This document shows, one piece after another, positions 28,966 to 38,739 of a stretch of DNA of 64,000 nt. This DNA is from Gammaproteobacteria bacterium (GTDB lineage: Bacteria > Pseudomonadota > Gammaproteobacteria > JASBUN01). The stretch covers positions 307,585 through 371,584 of the forward strand of contig JASBUN010000058.1 of the NCBI GenBank assembly GCA_030147845.1, in the 5' to 3' direction. The notes under the pieces are model-generated. The model did not search any database. It was not told the DNA's origin and worked only from the letters and a program-made list of their open reading frames with translations. Position 1 is the first letter of the stretch; the number at the start of each line of letters is the position of its first letter. The position numbers and the translations under genes are program-made.

Positions 28966-30155
28966 TGGACCGCCTCTTGCAGGATGGAGACGCCATCAAG
29001 CATCTCCTGTCGTTTCGTTTGAATTGCCTTCCAATAATGCTGCTCCAGCATCCGAATGGAAGTCCCGCAGTTGTCGGCAATTAGTTTCATGTTCGCCCCG
29101 TTCTCCAGGGCTCGTGTGATGTAGGTATGCCGTAGGCTATACAAGACGGTATCCGCCGGAAGCTTTGCGGTTATCCGAACATCCTGCATGATTCGGGAAG
29201 CCTCTTTTTCTCTCCATGGGTCTTTTCCGTCACGAGTGAATAGATAGGCTTTCGGGTGTTTGTCCTTGGTGAGTTCATTAAAGAACGTCCGCCCCTCTTT
29301 CGAGAGATAGACAACGCGGGGACCTGTTTTGGATTCGCGGACCTCCAAGGCCGCAATCTCTCCGCGCGGAGTTTTGCGCACGGTGTACTGTTCCCGCCGT
29401 AGATGTTCGATCTCGATACCGGGGCGCAGCCCGGCCAGGAGAAGCCCCCTAACCAAGTCCTCAAACCGCTCAGGGGCGTTATCCAGTAGCCTTGTGGTCT
29501 GCTCGGGGCTAAGGGCTTCCTCCTCGCCCCGCTTACCCTTGGTCTTGCTGAATCGCTTCACCCTGCGCCATGCGCTATCGCTGGCAACGATCCCATCCTG
29601 CCAAGCCTTATTGAGGATGGCTTTGAGAGTGTTTAAGTGCCGGTTTGCAGTGTCGCGGGCTCTGCGTAGTGTTTCCTCGTCGCCGTCCTTGGGAACAAAG
29701 GCATTCTTCCACTTGTTCAGCCTCGCCGTAGTCAGCTCGTCTAGGTAAACATCTTTCAGCTTGGGGAGGATGTACGCGTTGGTTCGCATCTTGGCGTCTT
29801 TGACCGCACGGGGTCCTTTCTCGGCGCTTAGATACTCTTCATAATGGTCGACGGCATCCTTGACCGTGGGACGTCCCTTGGGAGCGTCTGGGCGGGATTT
29901 TCCGTCAAGCCATTCATTGGCCTGTTTGGAAGCTTGATCAAACTGCTCACGACCATCGTAGTCGGCAAGATCTCCAATGGGTTTGTATTCCTGCTTACCG
30001 TCTGCATTACGCCAACGGACTAACCACGTTTCGCCCTCCCTGAATTTCCGTAGGCCAACATAGCCACCTTTTCGGAGCTGATGCCAATAAGGTTCCCGGC
30101 GGGGCGCAAGTTCTGCCCGTCCCGTAGTCGTGGTGATTCTGTACCGCTTCGCCAT
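28962..30155 (-). CDS. Tyrosine integrase of the tRNA-Val element
   Basis: LLLAGLRPGIEIEHLR, YSLRHTYITRALE, HYWKAIQTKR; adjacent to the right att repeat. Confidence 0.92.
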   Translation of the reverse strand: MAKRYRITTTTGRAELAPRREPYWHQLRKGGYVGLRKFREGETWLVRWRNADGKQEYKPIGDLADYDGREQFDQASKQANEWLDGKSRPDAPKGRPTVKDAVDHYEEYLSAEKGPRAVKDAKMRTNAYILPKLKDVYLDELTTARLNKWKNAFVPKDGDEETLRRARDTANRHLNTLKAILNKAWQDGIVASDSAWRRVKRFSKTKGKRGEEEALSPEQTTRLLDNAPERFEDLVRGLLLAGLRPGIEIEHLRREQYTVRKTPRGEIAALEVRESKTGPRVVYLSKEGRTFFNELTKDKHPKAYLFTRDGKDPWREKEASRIMQDVRITAKLPADTVLYSLRHTYITRALENGANMKLIADNCGTSIRMLEQHYWKAIQTKRQEMLDGVSILQEAVQ

Positions 30156-30290
30156 AACGCGCCCCTCTGTACGAAATGCGTACGGAAATTATAACTGATG
30201 TACGGAAAAGACGCTATAGACTGGGTGGATATATTTATTGTTTACATACAGCCGCTTACTTAGACTCTGATAGACCGATTAAACAGTATT

Positions 30291-30343
30291 ACTGCCTTCA
30301 CACGGCAGGGGTCACTGGTTCAATCCCAGTACCGCCCACCAAT
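30291..30343 (+). repeat. Attachment-site direct repeat, right copy (partial tRNA-Val 3' end)
   Basis: 53/53 identity to 16727-16779; 5' half of the tRNA absent. Confidence 0.96.
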
Positions 30344-30946
30344 TAAATCAAGACGTTAAAGCCGACCGTCAAGTCGGCGTTAGCGTTTGGGCCCATCCTG
30401 GGCCCATAGCGGGCCCGCGCGGCGCTCTCGCGATTCCGTTGGCTACCTGATTGTGACCACTGCCGCGCGAGAACGATCGTACGCGGGAATGCAGAACTCC
30501 GTGGCAACCGCATCGAGGTGCGGCCGCCACACCACATGTCCGCGCTACAAAGCGAACCTTGTAGCGTTCCGATAGCTGTGCGAGGCGCGTTGCGATGGTC
30601 TCGTTATTGCGTTCGGACCGAACTCCCGTGGCGGTGAGATTGTCGATTTCGCTGACCACCGCACGAGGCTTTGGGATGATGTGTATCTCGTCGATCTCCA
30701 GCTAGGGGGGGCATCACGAACCGCATCGCACGACCAGTTCGTCCCACGTTAGAACTCCCAACTCGGCGAGCTTGGCCTCAATCTTCGGATCTCGCGTGTA
30801 AAGTGTTCCTGCGAGGTTTTTTTCTCAATGGCGTTACCAATCCATCACCCGTTTAATTTGGTACCACAGCCCACGATGTTCATCGTTCAAGCGCCTCCTC
30901 GAGCTTTGCCAGAAAGGCGGCACGTTTGGCTTCAGGGAACTCTGCA

Positions 30947-33001
30947 TCACTCTAGCAACGCCTTGAGCAGAGCATCCGGCGTATCCGAGTAAAACTGTAT
31001 ATTGATCCGCGTTGCCATATCATCGGAGAGTTCGAATAGCTGTTTCCGCGCCGACACTGGCATCAGTACCGTGTCCGCCCCTTTCTCCACGGCAACCTCG
31101 ACAATGCCGACAGCATTTGCCAGTGGTTCGACGGAACCACCCAGATTCAACGCACCGACCACGATCAGACCCCCTTTTGTGCTCTTCTCGAGCAATCCAC
31201 TGCAAAGAGCCATCAGTGCCGGCAGTCCGAGAGCGGTTCCGGTACGGTCGTTGTCTATCGCCCGGAGTTGTAGGGAGAACTCATGCGAACGCGGATCTCT
31301 GTCTCCTACCAGTTCTTTCGCCCGAGTGTACAGGTTCTGTTCGGCGTACCTGACGCTCTCGCGAAACGTGGGCGGTACTGGTGCGTTCAGTATCTTGACC
31401 CCGCTACCTTTACCGACCGTGACTTCGATACGATAGAGGCTGGGTCCTGCTTCTGGGCCGCCTGGGCTGATGCCCCACACCTGGCCAGGCGGTAGTGGAT
31501 CTAGTTCTATCGCTTCGTCGCTATGTAACTCCGGTGTAGATACGAACTTCTCGACGCCGTCTTCTCCCATCGCATAGCTGAAGTGCGTGTTGCGGAATTC
31601 ACTCTTGAACACTCGCTTCTGTTGTTCCTTAACGCGCCGACGCACTTCGAGGGCGGTGCGAACCATTTCTTCCAGCTCTTCGTCTGGAACTGTCATCTCG
31701 GGATCCGGGTACAGCAGCTTGAGCAGCCCGCTCACTGTCTTGTTGACGGCTGTGATGTCCCGACCACTGAGCGCGCCGCCGTAGTTCACTCGCCCCTGCA
31801 GTACCGGGACTCGACTTCCAGTGCGCAATCGACTCCAGCACTCCGATAAGAAGTCACTGACCAAACCGAAATGATCCGTGAAGTGTTCGTTCGGATTGAG
31901 CTTCGGAAAATCCCAGCCGGGCGCATACGCGTGGATACGGTCCATGAAGGCCGTGTCATCTCGCATCTCGGGGGGCAATGGACTCAGCAGGTGTCCAACG
32001 CGTTGCTGGTGCTCGACTTCGACATCCAGGTTACCGACCATTACGATGCCACCCTCGGCGCGGATGCTTTCCTTACCGCGCGAGAATTCACCAGACTCCA
32101 TGTAGCCCTTGAGGATGTTCACACCGTCTTTTTGATCAAACGACACGCCGGAGATTTCGTCGAAGCAGACGACGTCGTATTGACACACCAAACCACGCTG
32201 GCCGTTGGCGTTGTTGACGAACATCTTCGCCACTGTTGCCTTACCACCGGAGATAAGATGTGCGTAAGGAGAGATCTGCTGGAAGAGATGGCTCTTACCG
32301 GTCCCGCGAGGGCCCAGCTCGACCATGTTGTAGTTGCGTTCGACGAATGGCACCATCCGGACAAGTGCCACCAGCTGTGCGCGTTGTGAGAGTGCAGCTG
32401 GCTCCAGTCCAACGCTGCGGAGTAGAACGTGCTTCCATTCCTCAGTGGTGAACTCATGTCGGCCGCGCTTGAGCGTATCCAACACATCTGCCTTGGAAAG
32501 CTGGATGGCTCGAAGACTGTCGATCGCGAAAGGGCGACCACCTTTTTCTTGGGCGATGGCGGCGTCGTAACTCAACGTAACCTCGGCATAAAACCCATCG
32601 GTCAGCATGCGCTCGTGCTGTTTGACCAGACTGTCATCGATGCGTACATCCTTGATCGCAAGGCTTGGGAGCTCAGCGACGAACGAATCTGTCTTTGCAT
32701 CGAGCTTCGCTCTGACGATATCGATGAGCTTGATCGAACCCAGGTCGCGGGCCCGCGCCTTAAAGAGCTCCTCTTCGCCCGTTCTCACAGTTCGATCAGC
32801 CAGCTGACGTTCGACGATCGTCAGCCCTTCTTCTATTTCTTGCGCATCGGTGCTCGCGCAGTAGCGCCCTAGGAGGAACTCGACCACATACGTCGGCACC
32901 GGGTACTGGCGACTGTACTTGCGCACCAAGTCCTTGCGTACCATGTATCCCTCGAATGCGGAGGCCGCGACTCGATCAAGCTTATCCAATTCCATAATCA
33001 A
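30947..33001 (-). CDS. brxL: BrxL, Lon-like AAA+ protease of type I BREX
   Basis: ELGPRGTGKSHLFQQISPY, Lon-like C-terminal domain; terminal gene of the BREX operon. Confidence 0.95.
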   Translation of the reverse strand: MIMELDKLDRVAASAFEGYMVRKDLVRKYSRQYPVPTYVVEFLLGRYCASTDAQEIEEGLTIVERQLADRTVRTGEEELFKARARDLGSIKLIDIVRAKLDAKTDSFVAELPSLAIKDVRIDDSLVKQHERMLTDGFYAEVTLSYDAAIAQEKGGRPFAIDSLRAIQLSKADVLDTLKRGRHEFTTEEWKHVLLRSVGLEPAALSQRAQLVALVRMVPFVERNYNMVELGPRGTGKSHLFQQISPYAHLISGGKATVAKMFVNNANGQRGLVCQYDVVCFDEISGVSFDQKDGVNILKGYMESGEFSRGKESIRAEGGIVMVGNLDVEVEHQQRVGHLLSPLPPEMRDDTAFMDRIHAYAPGWDFPKLNPNEHFTDHFGLVSDFLSECWSRLRTGSRVPVLQGRVNYGGALSGRDITAVNKTVSGLLKLLYPDPEMTVPDEELEEMVRTALEVRRRVKEQQKRVFKSEFRNTHFSYAMGEDGVEKFVSTPELHSDEAIELDPLPPGQVWGISPGGPEAGPSLYRIEVTVGKGSGVKILNAPVPPTFRESVRYAEQNLYTRAKELVGDRDPRSHEFSLQLRAIDNDRTGTALGLPALMALCSGLLEKSTKGGLIVVGALNLGGSVEPLANAVGIVEVAVEKGADTVLMPVSARKQLFELSDDMATRINIQFYSDTPDALLKALLE

Positions 33002-35337
33002 TCCTCACCCCCGATGATCGTGGGTTGCTTAACAATTACATGACCGCTTGCATCGAGCACGACCACTGCTGCTGGTGCGCCCTCTAGTTCATCATCAGCA
33101 ACCAGAAGACTTGCCGCACCTTTGGCATCCACTGATCGCACCTTGCTGACGCTCGAGCTCGGGTCGTTGATCTTTGTTCGCAGATCAACGGACAGCCCAG
33201 ACTGGGCAGACTCAATCTGCACCCTGCAACGCAGGCCGACCCAGGAAACATCGGCCACCTTCACTGCCGTCTTAGCAGCCCCATCGCCAGTGGTAACGCG
33301 GATAACAGGTATTAAACTTTCCTGGAGACTCAACCCGCCATGAGCATATTCGTTGCCCGCGCCGAAGCACGCGATTCCGGGCGCAACCGCTACACGTTCG
33401 TGCGCATTCCAATGCCACCGCACAGTCGGCACCTCGACTTTCGATCCACCCTTGATCGCAGCACAGCGAGCCCAACGGCTCGCCGTTAAGTATTTGGGAA
33501 GATCGACCTTGGGCAGTCCGCCTGGAAGCCACAACCAGCCGTGGTCCGTCACCACGCGGATCTCGCGCCACCCGGCATTGAGGAGGGATTCGATGCGTTC
33601 AAGTAGCAAGTCGACCTGGTCTTCAACTCGACCGGCAAGCTTCCCTTGTAATGAGTGTCCCAACTTGTCGAGTTCCCCATTCTCGGTCCAGGCGCGACCG
33701 GACGGGTCACCTGTCTCATCCGCCCCGACATACTGGTAGCCCGCCGCGGAGAGCAACTTGCGGAAGCGATCCGTGGTCAATGGTTTTTCAGCATCGGCCG
33801 TAGCAGGGAGAAAATCTTCGCCGAGGGATAATCCCTTGATGTCCTTTGCCACCGGAGACACTGCCGGCTTCGCGGTTGCCGTAACCGTCGGCAGGCCAGT
33901 CCAGCGCGTCGACATGGTCACGGACCAGCCTTTCGCCCGCATGCGCTCCGCCAAACGCTGTGACACATCAAACCGGAGCCCATCTGCAAAGAGGATTAAC
34001 CCGCCCGATTCGACTAGCACATCCTCCATCCCCTGCCCGTCGTGACCAGGGAGGGGCTCGTTCTCGGCCAGTTCTTGTAAATGCTCAGCTGCCGATTCCA
34101 ACCATGGACGGTATATGGCGTTCAATACCTTGCTCAGGGCCTGGGCATCCACAGTCGACTTCACCGCGGCCATGGCAGAAAGCGCTGCAGTATCGACCTC
34201 CCATGCCGCATCAACATACAGCTTGGCCATGTCAGCCACGGATGCACCGCCAAGTTTGCTGGTCGTGCGCTCGGCGAGTATCACCAAGTGCGCAAGCGCG
34301 TTTGCCAGCGGCGCCTGATCGAGCTTCTCCCATACCCAGCCACGCCTCACACCGTGAGCCTTTTCCAACGCGAGGATCTGATCGCGCGCAGCCGACGGCG
34401 TCTTCTCTTCCAGCTCCATGAGTGCTTTCCGCAGTGCCGCTTCTTCTTTCTCATTGTTCTGCGGCCAGGAGGACGGCTCCATAAACAGCTCGCTCGGCAT
34501 CGCCTTACTCAAAAGCTCAGGCACACCTGGGTACAGCGCCGGTGACTCGGAAAACCGCTCCCACACCAATACCCACGGCCCTTCCCGCTTTCCGAGTAGT
34601 TCAGCCGCCACAAGCTCCCCATCCTTGTCTGGGTCGAACTTTAGGTCCACCTTGCAGCGCGACTTGAAGGCGCTCCATCGCCCGCTATTCCAGCCAGACT
34701 TCACCGTGTCGGGATCACTCAACCAGAGCAGCAAATCCTTCGCCGGGTCATCGGAGAAAAGCTTATCGAAATCCTGTGCTTCAAGATGTTTGCCCCTTAG
34801 TCTCTCCACCGAGGTCGTCGCTAGCTCCGTCAAGGCCCCTAACATCGACCGACGCGTCGCTGCATCGCGCGCCACATCCAAACCAATCCCACCATCTTCG
34901 GCAACCACAAATGCCTCAACGGTCCAGTCCTTACCATTCTTCTGGGTCCAACAGACACCCCGATACTGGAGTTCCACCAGCGGCTTGAGACTGTCCGGAC
35001 ATTCCTGGACGGCTCTGAGTTCTTGCCGGCTGACGCCGGGCAAATAGATGACGGGTATCGAGCCATCAGGAAGTTTGGGTTCTTCCAGTGCATGGTCGAG
35101 CACACACCGCAGCCAAATCGCCGGCCCGGTTCGCTTATCGGGCTCATATTCACCAATCATTAGCAATTGCGGCATCAGCCGACGAAGCTGGGAAATGATG
35201 GGCTGCCACTGGGCATCGTGATCGGTCCACAAGACAGCATACGGATGCACGACATCGTTCGGGTTGTACTTAGCCGCACTCTCCAAAGAACAGGCTAGAG
35301 CCTCGATTACGGTGTTGCCTGTATGTTGCGCAGTCAT
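32998..35337 (-). CDS. pglZ: PglZ/BrxZ alkaline-phosphatase-like protein
   Basis: LILFADGLRFDVSQRLAERM and VVTDHGWLWLPGGLPK motifs. Confidence 0.95.
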   Translation of the reverse strand: MTAQHTGNTVIEALACSLESAAKYNPNDVVHPYAVLWTDHDAQWQPIISQLRRLMPQLLMIGEYEPDKRTGPAIWLRCVLDHALEEPKLPDGSIPVIYLPGVSRQELRAVQECPDSLKPLVELQYRGVCWTQKNGKDWTVEAFVVAEDGGIGLDVARDAATRRSMLGALTELATTSVERLRGKHLEAQDFDKLFSDDPAKDLLLWLSDPDTVKSGWNSGRWSAFKSRCKVDLKFDPDKDGELVAAELLGKREGPWVLVWERFSESPALYPGVPELLSKAMPSELFMEPSSWPQNNEKEEAALRKALMELEEKTPSAARDQILALEKAHGVRRGWVWEKLDQAPLANALAHLVILAERTTSKLGGASVADMAKLYVDAAWEVDTAALSAMAAVKSTVDAQALSKVLNAIYRPWLESAAEHLQELAENEPLPGHDGQGMEDVLVESGGLILFADGLRFDVSQRLAERMRAKGWSVTMSTRWTGLPTVTATAKPAVSPVAKDIKGLSLGEDFLPATADAEKPLTTDRFRKLLSAAGYQYVGADETGDPSGRAWTENGELDKLGHSLQGKLAGRVEDQVDLLLERIESLLNAGWREIRVVTDHGWLWLPGGLPKVDLPKYLTASRWARCAAIKGGSKVEVPTVRWHWNAHERVAVAPGIACFGAGNEYAHGGLSLQESLIPVIRVTTGDGAAKTAVKVADVSWVGLRCRVQIESAQSGLSVDLRTKINDPSSSVSKVRSVDAKGAASLLVADDELEGAPAAVVVLDASGHVIVKQPTIIGGED

Positions 35338-35355
35338 CAGTTCATAGCTCCGGTC

Positions 35356-38300
35356 TTACGCCGAATCATCATGTGTAGCTTCTCTGGCCGCATGCTTCTC
35401 TGCAGTTGTCAGATGCACGTCGTTGACGCGCTCGCCGGTGAATTTGCCGTTGTTCCAGAACCAGGGAAACTGCGCCTGCTCGCGCATCGGTTCCTTGCCG
35501 CGATCTTTCTTCCAATGGATGTTCGGCGTGGCGCGCAGAATACCCGCACCCTTCTTGCCACCAGAGATATCCTGGGCCATGAAGGGGCGGATGTTGAGAC
35601 GCACGCCGTCGTTGATGTCCGGCTCCCAACCGATCGGCTGTTCTTCGATGGGTTTCCAGCGGACAAAGAGGTCGAAGGGCGGCTCGCCTTCGATGATGGC
35701 GCCCAGTCGCTTTTGCAATTCCGACGCCGCAGCCAATCGATCCTCAGCGCCGCCCTCACCGCGTTTCACGCCGTCTTGCTGGCGGGAAATCCAGTCACCG
35801 AGATAGCTATAGGTTAGGGATTCCAGTAACCGCCGGCCCTTACCGTTGCCCTCAGTCAGCTTGCGGTAGTTGATCAGCGCTTGGAAACCGTCGCCCTTGC
35901 GACCGTCCCAGACATGCCAGATGAAGGGACGGTGATGGAACAACTTGCAGTGCGCCTCGAAGAATTGAGTGCGTAGCCAGTCGTCGAGGCTGTTACTGGC
36001 GGCCTCTGCGAGCAGGTTCGAGAGCGTGTCGTTGCTCCATTCGTCGCCCCAGGCGGCCTCCAGCAGATGCAAGAGTCGCTCGTGCGCGGGTCGCTCGCCA
36101 CGCACCGACGGCAGGCAGGCGATCCCGTCAGCATCAATGTGTTTTTCTAGACCATCCGGACCTAGCGCCGGGCAATCGGGAAAACTGGAACCGGTCTGAC
36201 GTGGCCACTGGTAACCGAGCAACCGCGCTACGGCCACATGCAACGGCTGGTCTGCACCTTTCGGCTGCCCGTTGAACAGCCATTGCGTCGGGTCGCTGGA
36301 AAACGGCTTCGGCAATCCGTGCGGATATTTCTCCGCCGCCACCTTCTGCCAGTGCGCAAGGTCGAAGGGGACTTTGATGAAGTATCCACATCCCATAATT
36401 AGCTTCTGATTGATCTTACGGACTTCGGCTGTGTAGTTCTCTTGGCTCAAGAATGAATAGAGTGCGTTGAGATCACCTTCGCGCTTCGGAATGATGGGCA
36501 CACTTCCATCGTTAAACACCTCGCCGGTAAAGAGAGTTGCACGTGCCGTCTTTCCCTGAGACAAGAGCACGCCTTTCTTCCCAAGGACGCTAGTCGGCGG
36601 GAAATTGTGTGCTCCACTATCGTTATGCAAAGCTCCACTGGCTTGCTCCCAACGCACTAGGCTGTCTCGTCCGCAGTAGTGTGTGGTGATCGATGGGCTG
36701 GAGATGAAGTATTCCCAGGCGGGGCTACCACCAGGAATCTCCCAAAAGCGAACGACAAAGCGCGAGGTGTCTCCTGTGACGAGACCTTGCCATGAAGTCG
36801 CATATTCGCTGAGACGAGGTAAGTTCTGGCCGAGCGAGAGGACGATCACATGGTCTGGATTAGCAACCTGCTCAACCTGAGCGATCTGCAGGAAGTCTCC
36901 AGAAGAGAGCGCAGAGCTCTTCCTTTGAATGTCTGCGGCAGCATTCGCATCTATCGCGAGGAAATGGGTTACGTTAGACGGCCTTGTTGTGGTGAGCACG
37001 GACAGCACGACATTGACAACTTCCCCGGTAATGGTTTCGAACGCTCGAGTGCCAAGCGCCGCAATGCAATTCAATGCAGACTGTTGGAGGATATTGAGCC
37101 GAAAGCCCTTATAGTTGCGCAAAAACATCCATGTTTGAGGACTTACGAATGCTATCGAGCACGCGTTGCTCGCCATGTCGCGCATTCGATAAATCATCGC
37201 TGTTGCCAGATCTGCCATTGCCTCCCCGTAATACCTATCAAGATGCCCTGCAAGCACCGAATCTTGTCTGCTGCCCCCAAGAAACGGCACGTTGGTGGCA
37301 ACGAGCGTGAACTGGCCGGCGAGAATTTCCGCCGCCCTGGCCAGTCCGTGCGCGGTCACGGCCATTTCATGCGCGGTGTCGTCCTTGGTCTCCTGCGCCA
37401 GCGCCTTTTCCAGCAGCGGCTGGAGTTCGTGGAACCCAGCCTCCAGCAAATCGCCCTCGCCGGCGCGCGGGTTGATGAGGCTACCCAGCACCGCCGCCTT
37501 TTCGAACAGCCGGTAAAGCCGTTCCATACCACGCTGGAGTTTCTCATCGTCGCCAGCAATCTTCAGCCAGTCGGCTTCGCGGGTGTTCGGCGCGAGGCCG
37601 GAGCAGGCCAGGTTCATCGCCGGCAGCAGACGATGGCCCACTCGCCGCCACGCAGCCAGCGCCAGATTAAACGCGCCGATCTGCGTGCAGCGCGGGTCAA
37701 GCTCCAGACCAAACAGGTTGTCGTTGATGACAGCCGCCACCGCTGCCGCTTCGTCCAGTTTTTCCTCGGCCATGCGCAGGGCCACCAGCCGCTCGAACAT
37801 CGCTACCACGAAATGCCCGCTGCCCATGCACGGGTCAAGGCAGGTGAGTTCCTTCGCCATCTTTGGCCAGCCGTCGAACGTGCTGGCGGCCGGCGTCCAC
37901 GTTTCGTCCTTGCCTTTGATGAAGCGGAGATAGATCCACGGACATCCCGGCAGCGCGACGGCCTTGCGGAGTTCGTCTTCGCTCGTGGCGTTTTCGGCCA
38001 GCTTGGGATTTGCGGCGAGGACTTGGCCAGCGCGCCATGCGCCGAGCGTATTGTCCAACAGGAAGTCCACCATGTAATCCTCGGTGAACAGTTGTGTGAC
38101 GGACGGCAGTTCATCCGCGCCGATCTTGTTGGCGGCGGCGTTTACCTCGCCCTTCTTTTTCGCCTGCCAGAACTGATAGACCCAGCCGAGCGAGTCCGTC
38201 GCCGTGAACACCTCGGCCGGCAGGCGTTCGACCAGTTCTTCCAATTTCAATCGGTGTTCCCGCGCGAACTGGATCTCGAACACAGGATGATCTGGCCGAA

Positions 38301-38730
38301 ACACCTGGGGTAGCATGTGATGGGCAAAGCGTGCGGCGAGTGCCCATTTGTCGGCACCCTCCTCCTTCGCCAGCTCCTCGCATTCCTCCAGCGAAATGGC
38401 TACACCCATTTCTGGCTCGATGAGTAAATCGTTCTCGGCGAGAAAGCGGGCAAAGAGCATGCCGTGCCAATGCTCATAAGCGCACTCGTGCACCAGGTGA
38501 TCGATTCCGTGGCCGCCCGAGCGCGCATCGGGGCGATCGCCAAGCTGGCGGGCGTGCGCGCGCAATCGCCGACGCAGGGTACGCTGCTCCGAGCTCATGT
38601 GCCCGTAGGGCTCGTGATGGTGCACGGCAAGTGTCTCCAGCGCCGCACGAGCACCGGCTTCGGCAACATCACGGGCTTGAACGACGGTTCGCTCGAGTTG
38701 CTTTCTTAAGTTGGGGGACAGTGCCTGCAT
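35356..38730 (-). CDS. pglX: PglX/BrxX adenine-specific DNA methyltransferase
   Basis: CLDPCMGSGHFVVAMFERLVALR (SAM motif) and LVATNVPFLGG (NPPY-like). Confidence 0.96.
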   Translation of the reverse strand: MQALSPNLRKQLERTVVQARDVAEAGARAALETLAVHHHEPYGHMSSEQRTLRRRLRAHARQLGDRPDARSGGHGIDHLVHECAYEHWHGMLFARFLAENDLLIEPEMGVAISLEECEELAKEEGADKWALAARFAHHMLPQVFRPDHPVFEIQFAREHRLKLEELVERLPAEVFTATDSLGWVYQFWQAKKKGEVNAAANKIGADELPSVTQLFTEDYMVDFLLDNTLGAWRAGQVLAANPKLAENATSEDELRKAVALPGCPWIYLRFIKGKDETWTPAASTFDGWPKMAKELTCLDPCMGSGHFVVAMFERLVALRMAEEKLDEAAAVAAVINDNLFGLELDPRCTQIGAFNLALAAWRRVGHRLLPAMNLACSGLAPNTREADWLKIAGDDEKLQRGMERLYRLFEKAAVLGSLINPRAGEGDLLEAGFHELQPLLEKALAQETKDDTAHEMAVTAHGLARAAEILAGQFTLVATNVPFLGGSRQDSVLAGHLDRYYGEAMADLATAMIYRMRDMASNACSIAFVSPQTWMFLRNYKGFRLNILQQSALNCIAALGTRAFETITGEVVNVVLSVLTTTRPSNVTHFLAIDANAAADIQRKSSALSSGDFLQIAQVEQVANPDHVIVLSLGQNLPRLSEYATSWQGLVTGDTSRFVVRFWEIPGGSPAWEYFISSPSITTHYCGRDSLVRWEQASGALHNDSGAHNFPPTSVLGKKGVLLSQGKTARATLFTGEVFNDGSVPIIPKREGDLNALYSFLSQENYTAEVRKINQKLIMGCGYFIKVPFDLAHWQKVAAEKYPHGLPKPFSSDPTQWLFNGQPKGADQPLHVAVARLLGYQWPRQTGSSFPDCPALGPDGLEKHIDADGIACLPSVRGERPAHERLLHLLEAAWGDEWSNDTLSNLLAEAASNSLDDWLRTQFFEAHCKLFHHRPFIWHVWDGRKGDGFQALINYRKLTEGNGKGRRLLESLTYSYLGDWISRQQDGVKRGEGGAEDRLAAASELQKRLGAIIEGEPPFDLFVRWKPIEEQPIGWEPDINDGVRLNIRPFMAQDISGGKKGAGILRATPNIHWKKDRGKEPMREQAQFPWFWNNGKFTGERVNDVHLTTAEKHAAREATHDDSA

Positions 38731-38739
38731 GATTGATCT

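Larger units (their letters stand above)
16727..30343. mobile_element. 13.6-kb phage-related integrative element in tRNA-Val
   Basis: Bounded by an exact 53-bp direct repeat of the tRNA 3' end; integrase next to the distal repeat; replication, terminase and virion-like genes inside. Confidence 0.93.

Noticed and set aside
30291-30343. Second tRNA-Val gene
   Set aside because: Only the 3' part of the tRNA is present; upstream sequence does not complete the acceptor stem or D-arm, so it is an att copy.
36850-38313. 487-aa plus-strand ORF
   Set aside because: Antisense shadow of pglX; no family resemblance.
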